Assembly: GCF_900110835.1 (NCBI RefSeq)
Contig: NZ_FOJG01000002.1
Location: 1,268,979-1,332,978 of the forward strand
DNA from: Chitinophaga arvensicola
GTDB taxonomy: Bacteria > Bacteroidota > Bacteroidia > Chitinophagales > Chitinophagaceae
DNA length: 64,000 nt
Direction of reading: 5' to 3'
Shown: piece after piece, positions 41,797 to 50,552 of the stretch
Position numbering within the stretch: position 1 is the stretch's first letter
Layout: every line of letters begins with the position of its first letter
Notes under the pieces: generated by a model
What the model saw: only the letters and a program-made list of their open reading frames with translations
The model's database searches: none
Told to the model about the DNA's origin: nothing
Made by a program: the position numbers and the translations under genes

Positions 41797-42807
41797 TTAT
41801 ACCAGCCGGTCCGCAATCCCCTTTAACAGCTCATAGGAAAGCAAACGGGCTTCCTGGTCGTAGATATGTGCGGTAGACATCAGTTCATCTACCTGCGTCT
41901 CATCCACAAAACGCTGTAATCCTTTTTCTACGGTATCTACGCTGCCAATAAAGGAGCACGACAACATCTGCTGTGCATGCGCAGCTTCATATTCATTCCA
42001 CACACCCTCCATTGAATCGATGGGAGGTCCCAGCCGGCGCAGTTTTCCACGTATAATACCCAGGAACAGCTGGTAAAAGGAAGTCGCCAGGCGGTTCGCC
42101 TCTGCATCTGTACCAGCGGCAATTACGTTTACACAGGCCATCGTGTAGGGCGCTGATAAAAATTCGGAGGGTTTGAAATGCTGCCGGTAAATTTTCAGGG
42201 CAGCGTGCAGTTGTGCCGGCGCAAAGTGACTGGCAAAGGCATAAGGCAGGCCCATAGCTGCTGCCAGGTAGGCACTGTCGGTGCTGGAGCCCAGGATCCA
42301 GATAGGAATATCAAGGCCCTCTCCCGGAATGGCGCGCACCGCGCTCGTATGATTATCAAACGATAAGTATTGTTGCAGTTCCTGTACCTGCTCCGGAAAA
42401 TCGTGACCGGCCCCAAGCCTGTCGCGGCGCAAGGCACGGGCGGTTACCTGGTCTGTACCCGGCGCTCTGCCCAGTCCGAGGTCTATCCGGTCGGGGTACA
42501 GCGATGCCAGGGTGCCAAACTGCTCTGCCACTACCAGTGGCGCGTGATTAGGCAGCATAATACCGCCGGAGCCTACGCGGATGCTCTGCGTGCCACCGGC
42601 AATATATCCCAGCAACACCGCAGTAGCTGAACTGGCCACGCTGACCATATTATGATGCTCTGCCATCCAGAAACGTTTATATCCCAGCTTTTCTACGTGT
42701 TGTGCCAGCCGCAGACTGTTCCGGAAAGCATCTGCAGGCGTATTTCCTTCCAATACCGGTGCCAGGTCTAACACTGACAGCGGCCGTTTTATTCCATGCT
42801 TACTCAT
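41797..42807 (-). CDS. Luciferase-like flavin-dependent monooxygenase (LLM class, MsnO8 type)
   Basis: A 336-residue TIM-barrel flavoprotein. Landmarks of the alternate MsnO8/YhbW subgroup are present: LGYKRFWMAEHHNM, then IRVGSGGIMLPNHAPLVVAE and DRIDLGLGRAPGTDQ. Such enzymes use reduced FMN and oxygen to oxidise small organics; the substrate is unknown. It is a single gene between the DUF6515 and PfpI-like genes. Confidence 0.92.
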   Translation of the reverse strand: MSKHGIKRPLSVLDLAPVLEGNTPADAFRNSLRLAQHVEKLGYKRFWMAEHHNMVSVASSATAVLLGYIAGGTQSIRVGSGGIMLPNHAPLVVAEQFGTLASLYPDRIDLGLGRAPGTDQVTARALRRDRLGAGHDFPEQVQELQQYLSFDNHTSAVRAIPGEGLDIPIWILGSSTDSAYLAAAMGLPYAFASHFAPAQLHAALKIYRQHFKPSEFLSAPYTMACVNVIAAGTDAEANRLATSFYQLFLGIIRGKLRRLGPPIDSMEGVWNEYEAAHAQQMLSCSFIGSVDTVEKGLQRFVDETQVDELMSTAHIYDQEARLLSYELLKGIADRLV

Positions 42808-42912
42808 GTTTACAAATTTACTACAATGTGGGCGACGGAAACCGGACTGATAACCTTTAGGTAAGCACCTGGAAATGCCGGATGCAGGAGGAATGGGCGT
42901 TAAGGAGGACTT

Positions 42913-43662
42913 TTAACCCAGCATTTTGATGAACTCCGCAGAGAAACGATACACATCACCGGGCCACCGGGCGGAGAGATAATGACGGTCCTGCACCGTG
43001 AAGCCCTTTTCCAGGTGCCGGGGATCGTCGCGGAGCAATGGTAACGGACCGGAAAGGAATTGCCCGGGTTCCCGCAACACCCCGCTTACTTCGGCCTGCA
43101 CGGTAATGGGATAGGTCAGGTAGTAGTCTTTCAACCAGGCCCTCGTCAGCTGCCAAGCCGTGCGCTCCTGGCTGGCCAGTAAAGCAGTGGTCTTGTAATC
43201 GTACAACACGGATAAGCCGGTAACCGGATCTTTACTCCTGGCTGCCAGTACCACGCCATGACAGATCGCCGCCACCGGCTTCTGCCGGATAAAAAAGCGG
43301 GAAACTGCCTGCTGCAGCAACGATGACTCCAGGTATACCCGCATCCCTTTATCATGGCCGCCGGGCAACAACAATGCATCAAAATCATCTGTCCGGATAT
43401 CAGAATATTTCAGGGGATTACAGAAAGCTTCACTGTTGGACATCTGGTGACAAGCAACCACTGCATCTGCACGGGCCTGCAACAACCATTTCCAGATACC
43501 TAAACCTTCTCCCCTCAGCATGCGTAGATCTGCCATACTGCTGTAGCCGCCTGGGGTGGCAAATTGCACATCATATCCTTTCGCAGTCAGCAACAGCCAG
43601 GGAATAGCCGCTTCTGTAGGATCGAAGCCGTAATCAGGCAATGGCACCAGGACTTTCTTCAT
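42913..43662 (-). CDS. DJ-1/PfpI-family type 1 glutamine amidotransferase-like protein
   Basis: A 249-residue cytosolic protein. The class I amidotransferase fold shows DALLLPGGHDKGMRVYL and a nucleophile elbow PVAAICHGVVLAAR with the conserved Cys-His pair. Related PfpI/DJ-1/Hsp31 proteins act as deglycases, chaperones or small-molecule hydratases; the exact role is open. The gene stands alone on the minus strand, 105 nt from the LLM gene. Confidence 0.9.
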   Translation of the reverse strand: MKKVLVPLPDYGFDPTEAAIPWLLLTAKGYDVQFATPGGYSSMADLRMLRGEGLGIWKWLLQARADAVVACHQMSNSEAFCNPLKYSDIRTDDFDALLLPGGHDKGMRVYLESSLLQQAVSRFFIRQKPVAAICHGVVLAARSKDPVTGLSVLYDYKTTALLASQERTAWQLTRAWLKDYYLTYPITVQAEVSGVLREPGQFLSGPLPLLRDDPRHLEKGFTVQDRHYLSARWPGDVYRFSAEFIKMLG

Positions 43663-43762
43663 TCATGAACATTTAATGTGCAGGCAGTAACAAGAAAAGA
43701 AAGATAGGAAAAAAAGTAGTCTGCTGCTAGTAATTGGCTAATTTCATCACATAATTTCACAT

Positions 43763-44134
43763 ATGCTCCGGGACATAGACGCATGGTTTGAAAATAAATC
43801 TGAGCCCGCCAAAGGCTGTCTGCTCGCTATGCGCACCTTGCTCGTCCATTACAATCCCCATATCACAGAAGCCTGGAAATACCGCATGCCTTTCTATTGC
43901 TATGATGGAAAAATGTGCTGTTATCTGTGGACAGATAAAAAAACCGGCCAGCCCTATCTCGGTATAGTAGAAGGTAAAAACATTCACCACCCCTTGCTGC
44001 AACCCGGCGAACGGGCACGCATGAGTATTCTCCCGCTCTCCCCTGCAGCAGATCTGCCGATGGATACCCTCCGGGAAATCCTGGATAAAATGCTGCGCTG
44101 GTACGAAACAGCCGCTAAGAAACGACTTAAATAA
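43763..44134 (+). CDS. DUF1801-domain protein
   Basis: A 123-residue cytosolic protein of the YdhG-like family. Typical features are the start IDAWFENKSEPAKGCLLAMR, the ITEAWKYRMPFYCYDGKMCC core and a GIVEGKNIHHPLL segment. The molecular role of the family is not known. It ends within the 3' end of the convergent glycosyltransferase gene (8-nt overlap). Confidence 0.9.
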   Translation: MLRDIDAWFENKSEPAKGCLLAMRTLLVHYNPHITEAWKYRMPFYCYDGKMCCYLWTDKKTGQPYLGIVEGKNIHHPLLQPGERARMSILPLSPAADLPMDTLREILDKMLRWYETAAKKRLK

Positions 44135-45221
44135 AGATCAGGGCGGCTATTAACAGCAGGTAGATCACCAGTTTAATAATCCGCCACCTGTTGGTGCGGA
44201 AATGGCGGGGTCTCGTAAAGTCAATATTGATCCGTTTCAGGAAATAACCCGGCTTACCGGCACGCATGATCGTTTTGAACAAACCCCATTCGTTACTGCA
44301 TCGCAGCAAAGTCATATAATACCCGGTTTTCAACTCCCGGAATCCCATACCATAAGCGCGAATATAGTTAATCACCATATCTATCAGGGGAATAGCCAGT
44401 AACAGGATCACCCATTTTTCCCAGCTGAGATATAAAAAAAACAGCGGGGCACTTAACAACACCAGTAACAACCCTTCCACGGGGTTGGGAAATGCGTACC
44501 AGGTAAATTGTTTAAAGCGGGGCAGCAACAGCGCCATGCCCTCTCCATAACGTTCAAAACGTTTATAATGAGGTTGCCCGTCGTGCCACCAGGGATGAAC
44601 TGCCCTGGCTTCTTTTACACAAATAAAACGGGCATTATTACGCAGACAGATCTGCGCGGGCAAATCAACATCTTCTCCTCCTCCACTCTTCGGGAAAATG
44701 GCAGAAAAACGTAGTTCCTGCATGGCCGCACGGTTATACATCATGTTGGCCGTAACGCCCCACATAAACTCATCCTTTCTGTTGGCGATGGTAAAGATAG
44801 AAGTAAGTCCGGCAGCGGTTAACGCCCGTGTAAAAGTATTCATGGGCGCAGGAAAATCCGTCAGCCCAATAAAACCAATCGATCCCGGATGGGCCTCGAT
44901 GGCTTTCACATATTGAAACAAGATGTCATCATCTGCTACAATGTCGTCATCCAGGAATAACATCCAGTCTCCACTACCTGCATTAATACCTTTATTCCGG
45001 CTTTCTGCCGCTCCCAGATTTTCAGGATTTATAAAAAGATGAATTTCGCCTGATGCTGCCAGTCGCAGTATTTCCTGGCCAGGCTGCACCGTCGGATTAT
45101 CTACAATCACGTAGTAGTTAAACCGCCAGCCGGCAGGCTTTGGCAAATGAAATAAAGGCAATAAATATTGTTCATCCAACCGGAAAGAAGGAATAATAAT
45201 ATCAATAGAATTAGAAGACAT
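44127..45221 (-). CDS. Family 2 glycosyltransferase, membrane-anchored
   Basis: About 364 residues from ATG 45221 (MSSNSIDIIIPSFRLDEQ). The frame is open for a further 70 codons upstream, but that part would cover the promoter of the divergent RNA ligase gene and has no GT-A features. GT-A motifs are clear: IDIIIPSFR at the start, GAAESRNKGINAGSGDW and the metal-binding LFLDDDIV. Then GGGEDVDLPAQICLRNN. The C-terminal third has two to three hydrophobic helices (LLLVLLSAPLFFLYLSWEKW). It probably adds a sugar to a lipid-linked or surface glycan. Acceptor unknown; no polysaccharide cluster adjoins it. Confidence 0.88.
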   Translation of the reverse strand: MSSNSIDIIIPSFRLDEQYLLPLFHLPKPAGWRFNYYVIVDNPTVQPGQEILRLAASGEIHLFINPENLGAAESRNKGINAGSGDWMLFLDDDIVADDDILFQYVKAIEAHPGSIGFIGLTDFPAPMNTFTRALTAAGLTSIFTIANRKDEFMWGVTANMMYNRAAMQELRFSAIFPKSGGGEDVDLPAQICLRNNARFICVKEARAVHPWWHDGQPHYKRFERYGEGMALLLPRFKQFTWYAFPNPVEGLLLVLLSAPLFFLYLSWEKWVILLLAIPLIDMVINYIRAYGMGFRELKTGYYMTLLRCSNEWGLFKTIMRAGKPGYFLKRINIDFTRPRHFRTNRWRIIKLVIYLLLIAALIFI

Positions 45222-45258
45222 CAACATAGGGCGCGAAGATAAATAACATTCCAGTGTG

Positions 45259-45287
45259 TTTCGCGAAGCAAAAAAAATATATATTTG
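45259..45287 (+). promoter_or_regulatory. Predicted promoter of the RNA ligase gene
   Basis: -7 element TATATTTG at 45280-45287 is a perfect TAnnTTTG; TTTC at 45259-45262, 17 nt upstream, is a near -33 match. It lies 37 nt before the ATG at 45325. Confidence 0.5.
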
Positions 45288-45324
45288 CAGCCGTTTATTT
45301 GTTAACCCGTAAAAACTACACCCA

Positions 45325-46332
45325 ATGGAACGAATCCTGGCGTCTATCGTTGTGATAGACGACGTAGCGCCAATACCCGGCGCTGATCTCATAGAAGTAG
45401 CCACTGTTAAAGGCTGGAAACTGGTGATCAAAAAAGGGGAATACCAACCTGGCGACGCCGCTATCTATTGTGAAATAGATTCCTTTCTGCCAGTTACACC
45501 TGATTTTGAATTCCTGCGGAAAAGCTCTTACCGCAAAATGGGCGATACAGAAGGATTTCGCCTGAAAACCCTGAAGCTGCGCGGACAGATCTCCCAGGGC
45601 CTCCTGCTGCCGGTAGATATGCTTAACGGCCACGTCCACACGCTGGGAGAAGATGTTACGGCCAAACTGGGCATTATCAAGTACGAAGCACCGATACCAG
45701 CCAGCCTGGCGGGGATTATGAAAGGTGGCTTTCCTTCTTTTATCCCTAAAACAGATGAAGAAAGAATACAGAATCTCAGCGGAGAATATGATACTTTCCG
45801 TACCCATCCCTGTTACGTCACAGAAAAACTGGATGGTTCTTCCGTGACTTATTACCACCGTGATGGCGAATTTGGCGTATGTTCCCGCAACCTGGAACTA
45901 CGGGAAAGTGATGATAATACCCTGTGGAAAGTAGCCAGAAAGCTGGATATTCCCGGTAAACTGGCGGCTCTTGGCAGCAACATCGCCGTGCAGGGTGAAC
46001 TGATCGGCGAAGGCATACAAGGCAATCCTTATGATCTGCGCGGACAAACGGTTTACTTCTTCAACGCGTTCAATATCAACGCAGGAGAATACCTGTCGAT
46101 GCCCGCATTCCTGGCACTGATGCAGGAACTTACACTGCAACACGTACCAGTGCTGGAAGAAACATTCCTGCTGCCGGATACCATCGGCGAACTGCTGTCA
46201 TTCGCAGAAGGTGCAGCCCTGTTGTCGCCAGCCAACAAAAGAGTAGAACGGGAAGGCCTGGTGATCCGCTCTGCCGATCGTCGTATATCCTTCAAAGTTA
46301 TCTCCAACAAATTCCTGCTCGGAGAGGCGTAA
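45325..46332 (+). CDS. ATP-dependent RNA ligase, DRB0094/Rnl5 type
   Basis: A 335-residue ligase. The N-terminal OB-like part has the typical GADLIEVATVKGWKLVIKKG start, then YCEIDSFLPV and LKTLKLRGQISQGLLLPVD. The adenylation site is CYVTEKLDGSSVTYY with the motif I lysine. Motif III/IV (IAVQGELIGEG, VYFFNAFNI) and motif V (EREGLVIRSADRRISFKVIS) are all there. Unlike most RNA ligases, this clade has its OB domain at the N-terminus and seals nicks with RNA 3'-OH ends, so it may serve RNA or duplex repair. It is a single gene divergent from the glycosyltransferase. Confidence 0.92.
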   Translation: MERILASIVVIDDVAPIPGADLIEVATVKGWKLVIKKGEYQPGDAAIYCEIDSFLPVTPDFEFLRKSSYRKMGDTEGFRLKTLKLRGQISQGLLLPVDMLNGHVHTLGEDVTAKLGIIKYEAPIPASLAGIMKGGFPSFIPKTDEERIQNLSGEYDTFRTHPCYVTEKLDGSSVTYYHRDGEFGVCSRNLELRESDDNTLWKVARKLDIPGKLAALGSNIAVQGELIGEGIQGNPYDLRGQTVYFFNAFNINAGEYLSMPAFLALMQELTLQHVPVLEETFLLPDTIGELLSFAEGAALLSPANKRVEREGLVIRSADRRISFKVISNKFLLGEA

Positions 46333-46407
46333 CTGCCGGCGGCTGTTGTGTTTCGTAAAACACGACAGCCCGCCTGACCAGGATCATCCCATCCCTGACC
46401 ATCGTCA

Positions 46408-46438
46408 TTTCCCACCTCTTTGCCTGGATGTACTTTTG
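46408..46438 (+). promoter_or_regulatory. Predicted promoter of the aspartase gene
   Basis: -7 TACTTTTG at 46431-46438 is a perfect TAnnTTTG; TTTC at 46408-46411 is a near -33 element with 19-nt spacing. The ATG is at 46490. Confidence 0.5.
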
Positions 46439-46489
46439 TGTAGTAAGATTGAATGAAAAACAATTACTCCACAAAAAAAATCGCATCAT

Positions 46490-47899
46490 ATGAACCAGGC
46501 ATTCAGAATAGAACACGACTTCTTAGGCGAAAAAGCCATCGATGACAGCGTTTACTACGGTATTCAAACACTGCGTGCCATTGAAAATTTCCATATCACC
46601 GGTATGCCGGTATCCAATGAACCTGTTTTTATCAGGGCACTGGGTTATGTAAAAAAAGCGGCCGCCATGGCCAATAAAGACCTGGGCGTTATTCCCGCCG
46701 ATGTGGCAGATGCTATTATATACGCCAGCAACAAACTGATCAACGGCGCTTATACGGACCAGTTCCCCACCGATATGATCCAGGGTGGTGCAGGTACCTC
46801 CGTGAATATGAACGCCAATGAGGTGATCGCCAACCTCGGCCTTGAATACATGGGACATGAAAAGGGACAGTACGAATTCTTACATCCCAACAACCATGTC
46901 AATTGCTCTCAAAGCACGAACGACGCTTATCCTACGGCCTTCCGTATAGCTTTATACTTTAAGATCAACGGCTTCATTGCCGCACTCGATGAATTACAGC
47001 AATCTTTTGCCCGCAAAGGCAGCGAGTTTGCACAGGTATTGAAAATGGGCCGCACCCAGTTACAGGACGCCGTTCCCATGAGCCTTGGCGCTGAGTTCAA
47101 CGCCTTCGCCACTACCCTGCGGGAAGATGTACAACGACTCCGGGAAATACAGGCACTACTCACTGAGGTAAACATGGGCGCTACCGCCATCGGTACCGCT
47201 ATCAATGCACCGGCAGGCTATCCTGAACTGGTGACACAATACCTCGGCGAAATCACCGGCTTGCCGGTTGTACTCGCGGAAGACCTGATAGAAGCCACTT
47301 CCGATACCGGCGCCTTTGTACTGGTATCCGGTATGCTCAAACGAACCGCCATCAAGTTATCGAAAATATGTAACGACTTAAGGCTGTTATCTTCCGGACC
47401 ACGGGTAGGACTAAACGAAATTAACCTGCCACAGATGCAGCCCGGATCTTCCATCATGCCAGGTAAAGTAAACCCGGTGATTCCGGAAGTGGTAAACCAG
47501 ACCGCCTACTATGTAATAGGTGCTGATCTTACCATCACTATGGCCGCAGAAGCAGGACAGCTGCAACTCAACGTCATGGAGCCGGTGATCGCTTTCAGCC
47601 TGTTCAACATGCTGACTTACCTGCAAAATGCCGCCGATACACTCCGCGAAAAATGCGTGGATGGTATTACGGCCAACGAAGAAGCCTGCCGGCAAATGGT
47701 AATGAACAGTGTAGGTATTGTGACCGCCCTGAATCCGTTACTGGGTTATGAAACCTGCGCGGCTATTGCGAAAGAAGCCTTAAGTACCGGTAAATCCGTA
47801 CACGACATCGCCGTCACCGAAAAACATTATATCACACAGGCACAGTGGGACGAAATCTATTCCTTCGAGAATATGATCCACCCGCAATACCTGAATTAA
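46490..47899 (+). CDS. aspA: Aspartate ammonia-lyase
   Basis: A 469-residue member of the fumarase/aspartase superfamily, converting L-aspartate to fumarate and ammonium. The start RIEHDFLGEKAIDDSVYYGI is aspartase-like. The catalytic loop is the signature GSSIMPGKVNPVIPEV, and the substrate-binding GGAGTSVNMNANEVIAN and NCSQSTNDAYPTAFR are present. Fumarase C is the close alternative, but the start and length favour aspartase. A terminator-like hairpin lies at 48058-48086. Confidence 0.93.
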   Translation: MNQAFRIEHDFLGEKAIDDSVYYGIQTLRAIENFHITGMPVSNEPVFIRALGYVKKAAAMANKDLGVIPADVADAIIYASNKLINGAYTDQFPTDMIQGGAGTSVNMNANEVIANLGLEYMGHEKGQYEFLHPNNHVNCSQSTNDAYPTAFRIALYFKINGFIAALDELQQSFARKGSEFAQVLKMGRTQLQDAVPMSLGAEFNAFATTLREDVQRLREIQALLTEVNMGATAIGTAINAPAGYPELVTQYLGEITGLPVVLAEDLIEATSDTGAFVLVSGMLKRTAIKLSKICNDLRLLSSGPRVGLNEINLPQMQPGSSIMPGKVNPVIPEVVNQTAYYVIGADLTITMAAEAGQLQLNVMEPVIAFSLFNMLTYLQNAADTLREKCVDGITANEEACRQMVMNSVGIVTALNPLLGYETCAAIAKEALSTGKSVHDIAVTEKHYITQAQWDEIYSFENMIHPQYLN

Positions 47900-47932
47900 A
47901 CATGGCTTAACCAGCATCCTATAAGGTATGAT

Positions 47933-47952
47933 CCGCCTCCGCAAGGAGGCGG
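47933..47952. repeat. Palindromic hairpin with GCAA tetraloop
   Basis: Perfect 8-bp stem CCGCCTCC / GGAGGCGG around GCAA. It lacks a T-run, so it is not a classic terminator; it may be an intergenic palindrome or an mRNA 3'-stabilising structure after aspA. Confidence 0.7.
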
Positions 47953-48057
47953 GGATTACCAACCTTCAAAAACTTGCTTGTTCATAGTAGATAAATGGCA
48001 TAACCTGCGGGTGACAGAGAGAAAAGGCCCGTGAGAATGATGCAGGAGTGCTTGCAG

Positions 48058-48086
48058 ACCGGTATACGGAAGTGTACCGGTTTTTG
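48058..48086 (+). terminator. Intrinsic terminator after aspA
   Basis: Stem ACCGGTATAC / GTGTACCGGT (one G-T pair) with a 4-nt loop and five T. It lies between aspA and the convergent Crp-type gene. Confidence 0.8.
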
Positions 48087-48088
48087 CA

Positions 48089-49138
48089 TTAATGGAAAGC
48101 CAGTTCCTCCAGCCGGGCGGCATCGAGGATCGTAATGCCCCCGTTACGGATAGCAATGAGTTTTTCGCTTTTAAAATCGCCCAGGGTACGGATCAGCGAC
48201 TCCGTAGCCGTACCCGCCACAGCAGCCAGTTCGTCGCGCGTGATGTTGATCGTGAAATCACCACTATCCTGCTGCTGGTACTTATTACGGAGGTGGATCA
48301 ATGCACTGGCCACTTTCTTCCGCAGCGTATCATACGCAATGCCCAGTAACCGCTCTTCTTTTTCCGTAACATTCTGTGCAAGCAAACGGACAAACTGTTT
48401 GATGAGATAAGGGGTACTGTTAAATATCTCTTCTGCATCTTTTCTCGGTATCAATACAATTTCGGCGTCTTCCATCACAATAGCAGTGGCTTTGTAAGGC
48501 GTATCTTCCAGCATGGCCACATACCCGAAGAAATCCCCTTTGCGGTAAAGACCGATCACCAGGTCTTTCCCGTCTTCATGTGTTTTTACCGTTTTTACTT
48601 TTCCCTCCCGGATATAATACAGGAAACGGGGATTACCGCCTTCCCTGTACACCGTTTCATGTGGGGTCAGCTGCACCGTGTTGCGGTTCTCGGTAAACTC
48701 ACGGATCATTGCCTTCAGGTCCTGCCGCGCGTCTTCCGCCGGTGCTGGCGTAGCAGCAGCCAGTGGGCGCTGGTATCGCTGCAGACGGTTTTCTATCGTG
48801 AGCAGTAAATCGTTGTTGGAAAAAGGGGAAATCAGGTAATCATCTGCGCCCAGGTTCATGGCTGCCCTGAAATTGCGGGCGTTGTATTTGTCTGCCAGGA
48901 GAATCACCGGCACATTTTCCAGCAGGGGATCTTTACGAAGTGTACAAATGACACCTGATCCGTCTATACCGTTCATATTCGCTTCACAGAGGATCATATC
49001 CGGATGCTGCTCCTGTGCCCGGGCAATGCCATCCTTACCATTCGCAGCGGTTATTACCTCATAATGATTGAGTTGCAACAGTTCCGCGATATTTTCAGGC
49101 AATTGCCGGAGGTTCCCGATTAACAGAATTTTTTGCAT
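48089..49138 (-). CDS. Crp/Fnr-type regulator fused to a degenerate receiver domain
   Basis: About 349 residues from ATG 49138 (an ATG at 49165 would add nine). Residues 1-120 form a receiver fold, but the phosphorylation residues are all replaced: the acidic pair after strand 1 is Gly8-Asn9, the phospho-acceptor Asp is Glu52 (PDMILCEANMNGIDG), the switch Thr is Ala82 and the Lys is Ser104 (ADDYLISPF). Residues about 150-250 are a cyclic-nucleotide-binding domain (GKVKTVKTHEDGKDLVIGLY), and a Crp-type HTH follows (ITRDELAAVAGTATESLIRT). It should bind DNA as a dimer; the signal is not classic phosphorylation. Target genes unknown. Confidence 0.9.
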   Translation of the reverse strand: MQKILLIGNLRQLPENIAELLQLNHYEVITAANGKDGIARAQEQHPDMILCEANMNGIDGSGVICTLRKDPLLENVPVILLADKYNARNFRAAMNLGADDYLISPFSNNDLLLTIENRLQRYQRPLAAATPAPAEDARQDLKAMIREFTENRNTVQLTPHETVYREGGNPRFLYYIREGKVKTVKTHEDGKDLVIGLYRKGDFFGYVAMLEDTPYKATAIVMEDAEIVLIPRKDAEEIFNSTPYLIKQFVRLLAQNVTEKEERLLGIAYDTLRKKVASALIHLRNKYQQQDSGDFTINITRDELAAVAGTATESLIRTLGDFKSEKLIAIRNGGITILDAARLEELAFH

Positions 49139-49175
49139 GTTATAAAAATACGGGAAAACATTCATGCATAAAAAA

Positions 49176-49199
49176 AGGGGTGGTAAGAATACCTCCCCT
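49176..49199 (-). terminator. Intrinsic terminator of the catabolic cluster, in the leader of the Crp-type gene
   Basis: On the minus strand AGGGGAGGTA / TACCACCCCT (one mismatch) closes on TTCT and is followed by seven T. It lies downstream of the M20 gene and only 30-odd nt before the Crp-type start. Confidence 0.85.
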
Positions 49200-49234
49200 T
49201 AATATTTTAACCATATCCTATGAAAAACCTGAAA

Positions 49235-49242
49235 CAAAGATA
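49235..49242 (-). promoter_or_regulatory. Possible -7 element (TATCTTTG) upstream of the Crp-type gene
   Basis: Perfect TAnnTTTG on the minus strand, but no -33 TTTG at 19 nt. If used, the transcript would pass through the terminator hairpin at 49176-49199 before the coding region. Confidence 0.35.
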
Positions 49243-49364
49243 TATTCATCCACGTTAGTTGCCCACCTTATTTCGTGAACGCATAATTATTGTCCGTGAA
49301 TGCTAAGAATCGGCCGCTGTTAACCGCCCATTAACAAATTAATAAGCGTGCAACCCACACTTGA

Positions 49365-50552
49365 TTAGTTGCCCAGCGTTTTTAATGCGAGATAAGACAT
49401 AAGTCCGGCGCCGGTTTCCAGTGCCTGCTCTTCTGCATCAAAAGTAGCCGTGTGCAAACCCGATACCATTCCTTTGCTTTCATTACGAACACCCAACCGG
49501 TAAAAACAGGCATCGGCCACCTGGGAATAGGAAGCAAAATCTTCTGCTGCCATCCAGATATCCAGTTCTTCTACCTGTTCCGCACCGAGATAGTCTTCGG
49601 CATGCGCCCTGCTCGCAGCGGTGATTTTATCTTCGTTGATTAACACAGGATATCCTCTTTCTATTTTAATATCACAGGAGCCTTCCATACTTTCTGCTAT
49701 GGAGATGGCCATCTTTTTAATCTTTTCATGTGCCGCACTGCGCCAGGTCTCATCCAGCGAGCGGAAAGTGCCTTCCAGCTTCACTTCATCCGGAATCACA
49801 TTACTGGCGCCGTTGGCAATCATTTTACCAAACGACAGCACCGATGGCAGCAGCGGATTGGCCCGGCGGCTCACAATCTGCTGCAGGGCAATCACGATAT
49901 GACAGGCAATCACCACCGGGTCTATTCCCAGGTGGGGCATCGCGCCATGACCACCCTTTCCTTTCACCGTAATGGAAATTTCATCATTGCTGGCCATATA
50001 GCGCCCGGAACGGAATCCCACCTTGCCTGCCGCCAGTTCCGGCATTACATGCTGCCCCAGGATATGCTGCGGACGCGGATTTTCCAGTACGCCCGCCTTT
50101 ATCATCAGGCTGGCGCCGCCCGGGATCACCTCTTCTGCCGGCTGGAAAATAAACTTCACCGTGCCGGAAAACTCAGGCTTCATCTGGCTCAGAATACCCG
50201 CCACGCCCAACAGCGAGGCTGTATGTACATCATGACCGCAGGCATGCATCACTCCCTCGTTCTGAGAGCGGTACGGCACCTGGTTGAGTTCAAAAATGGG
50301 CAGCGCATCAATATCTGCCCGGAGGGCCACTATCTTATCCGATGGAGCGGCGCCTCCCTGCAATAAAGCAACAATACCGGTATCAGCCATCCTTTCAAAA
50401 GGAATATCCAGGGCGCGCAACTTCTCTTCAATGAAAAGTGCCGTCTGGTACTCCCGGTAGGAAAGTTCCGGATGGGTGTGCAGGTGGCGGCGGTTGGCCG
50501 TTGCCTCCTCCAGCAGTCCGCTGGCTAATTGCCGTATTCTCTCTTTAAGCAT
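49365..50552 (-). CDS. M20-family amidohydrolase (hippurate hydrolase-like)
   Basis: A 395-residue cytosolic metallo-amidohydrolase. The metal-binding HACGHDVHTASLLG motif, the catalytic AEEVIPGGASLMIKAG, and the lid-domain GKGGHGAMPHLGIDPV are all in place. The family removes acyl groups from N-acyl amino acids or related amides. Its start overlaps the stop of the DHDPS-family gene by 8 nt, so it is the last gene of the large minus-strand cluster before a strong terminator. The cluster context suggests it deacylates the imported substrate. Confidence 0.92.
   Translation of the reverse strand: MLKERIRQLASGLLEEATANRRHLHTHPELSYREYQTALFIEEKLRALDIPFERMADTGIVALLQGGAAPSDKIVALRADIDALPIFELNQVPYRSQNEGVMHACGHDVHTASLLGVAGILSQMKPEFSGTVKFIFQPAEEVIPGGASLMIKAGVLENPRPQHILGQHVMPELAAGKVGFRSGRYMASNDEISITVKGKGGHGAMPHLGIDPVVIACHIVIALQQIVSRRANPLLPSVLSFGKMIANGASNVIPDEVKLEGTFRSLDETWRSAAHEKIKKMAISIAESMEGSCDIKIERGYPVLINEDKITAASRAHAEDYLGAEQVEELDIWMAAEDFASYSQVADACFYRLGVRNESKGMVSGLHTATFDAEEQALETGAGLMSYLALKTLGN

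Noticed and set aside
42813..42820. Possible promoter element TAAATTTG before the LLM monooxygenase gene
   Set aside because: It would put the transcription start on the start codon, and no -33 element is found.
49728..50366. Plus-strand open frame of 212 codons
   Set aside because: Antisense to the M20 amidohydrolase, which has all family motifs. The plus-strand protein is His/Arg-rich without structure.
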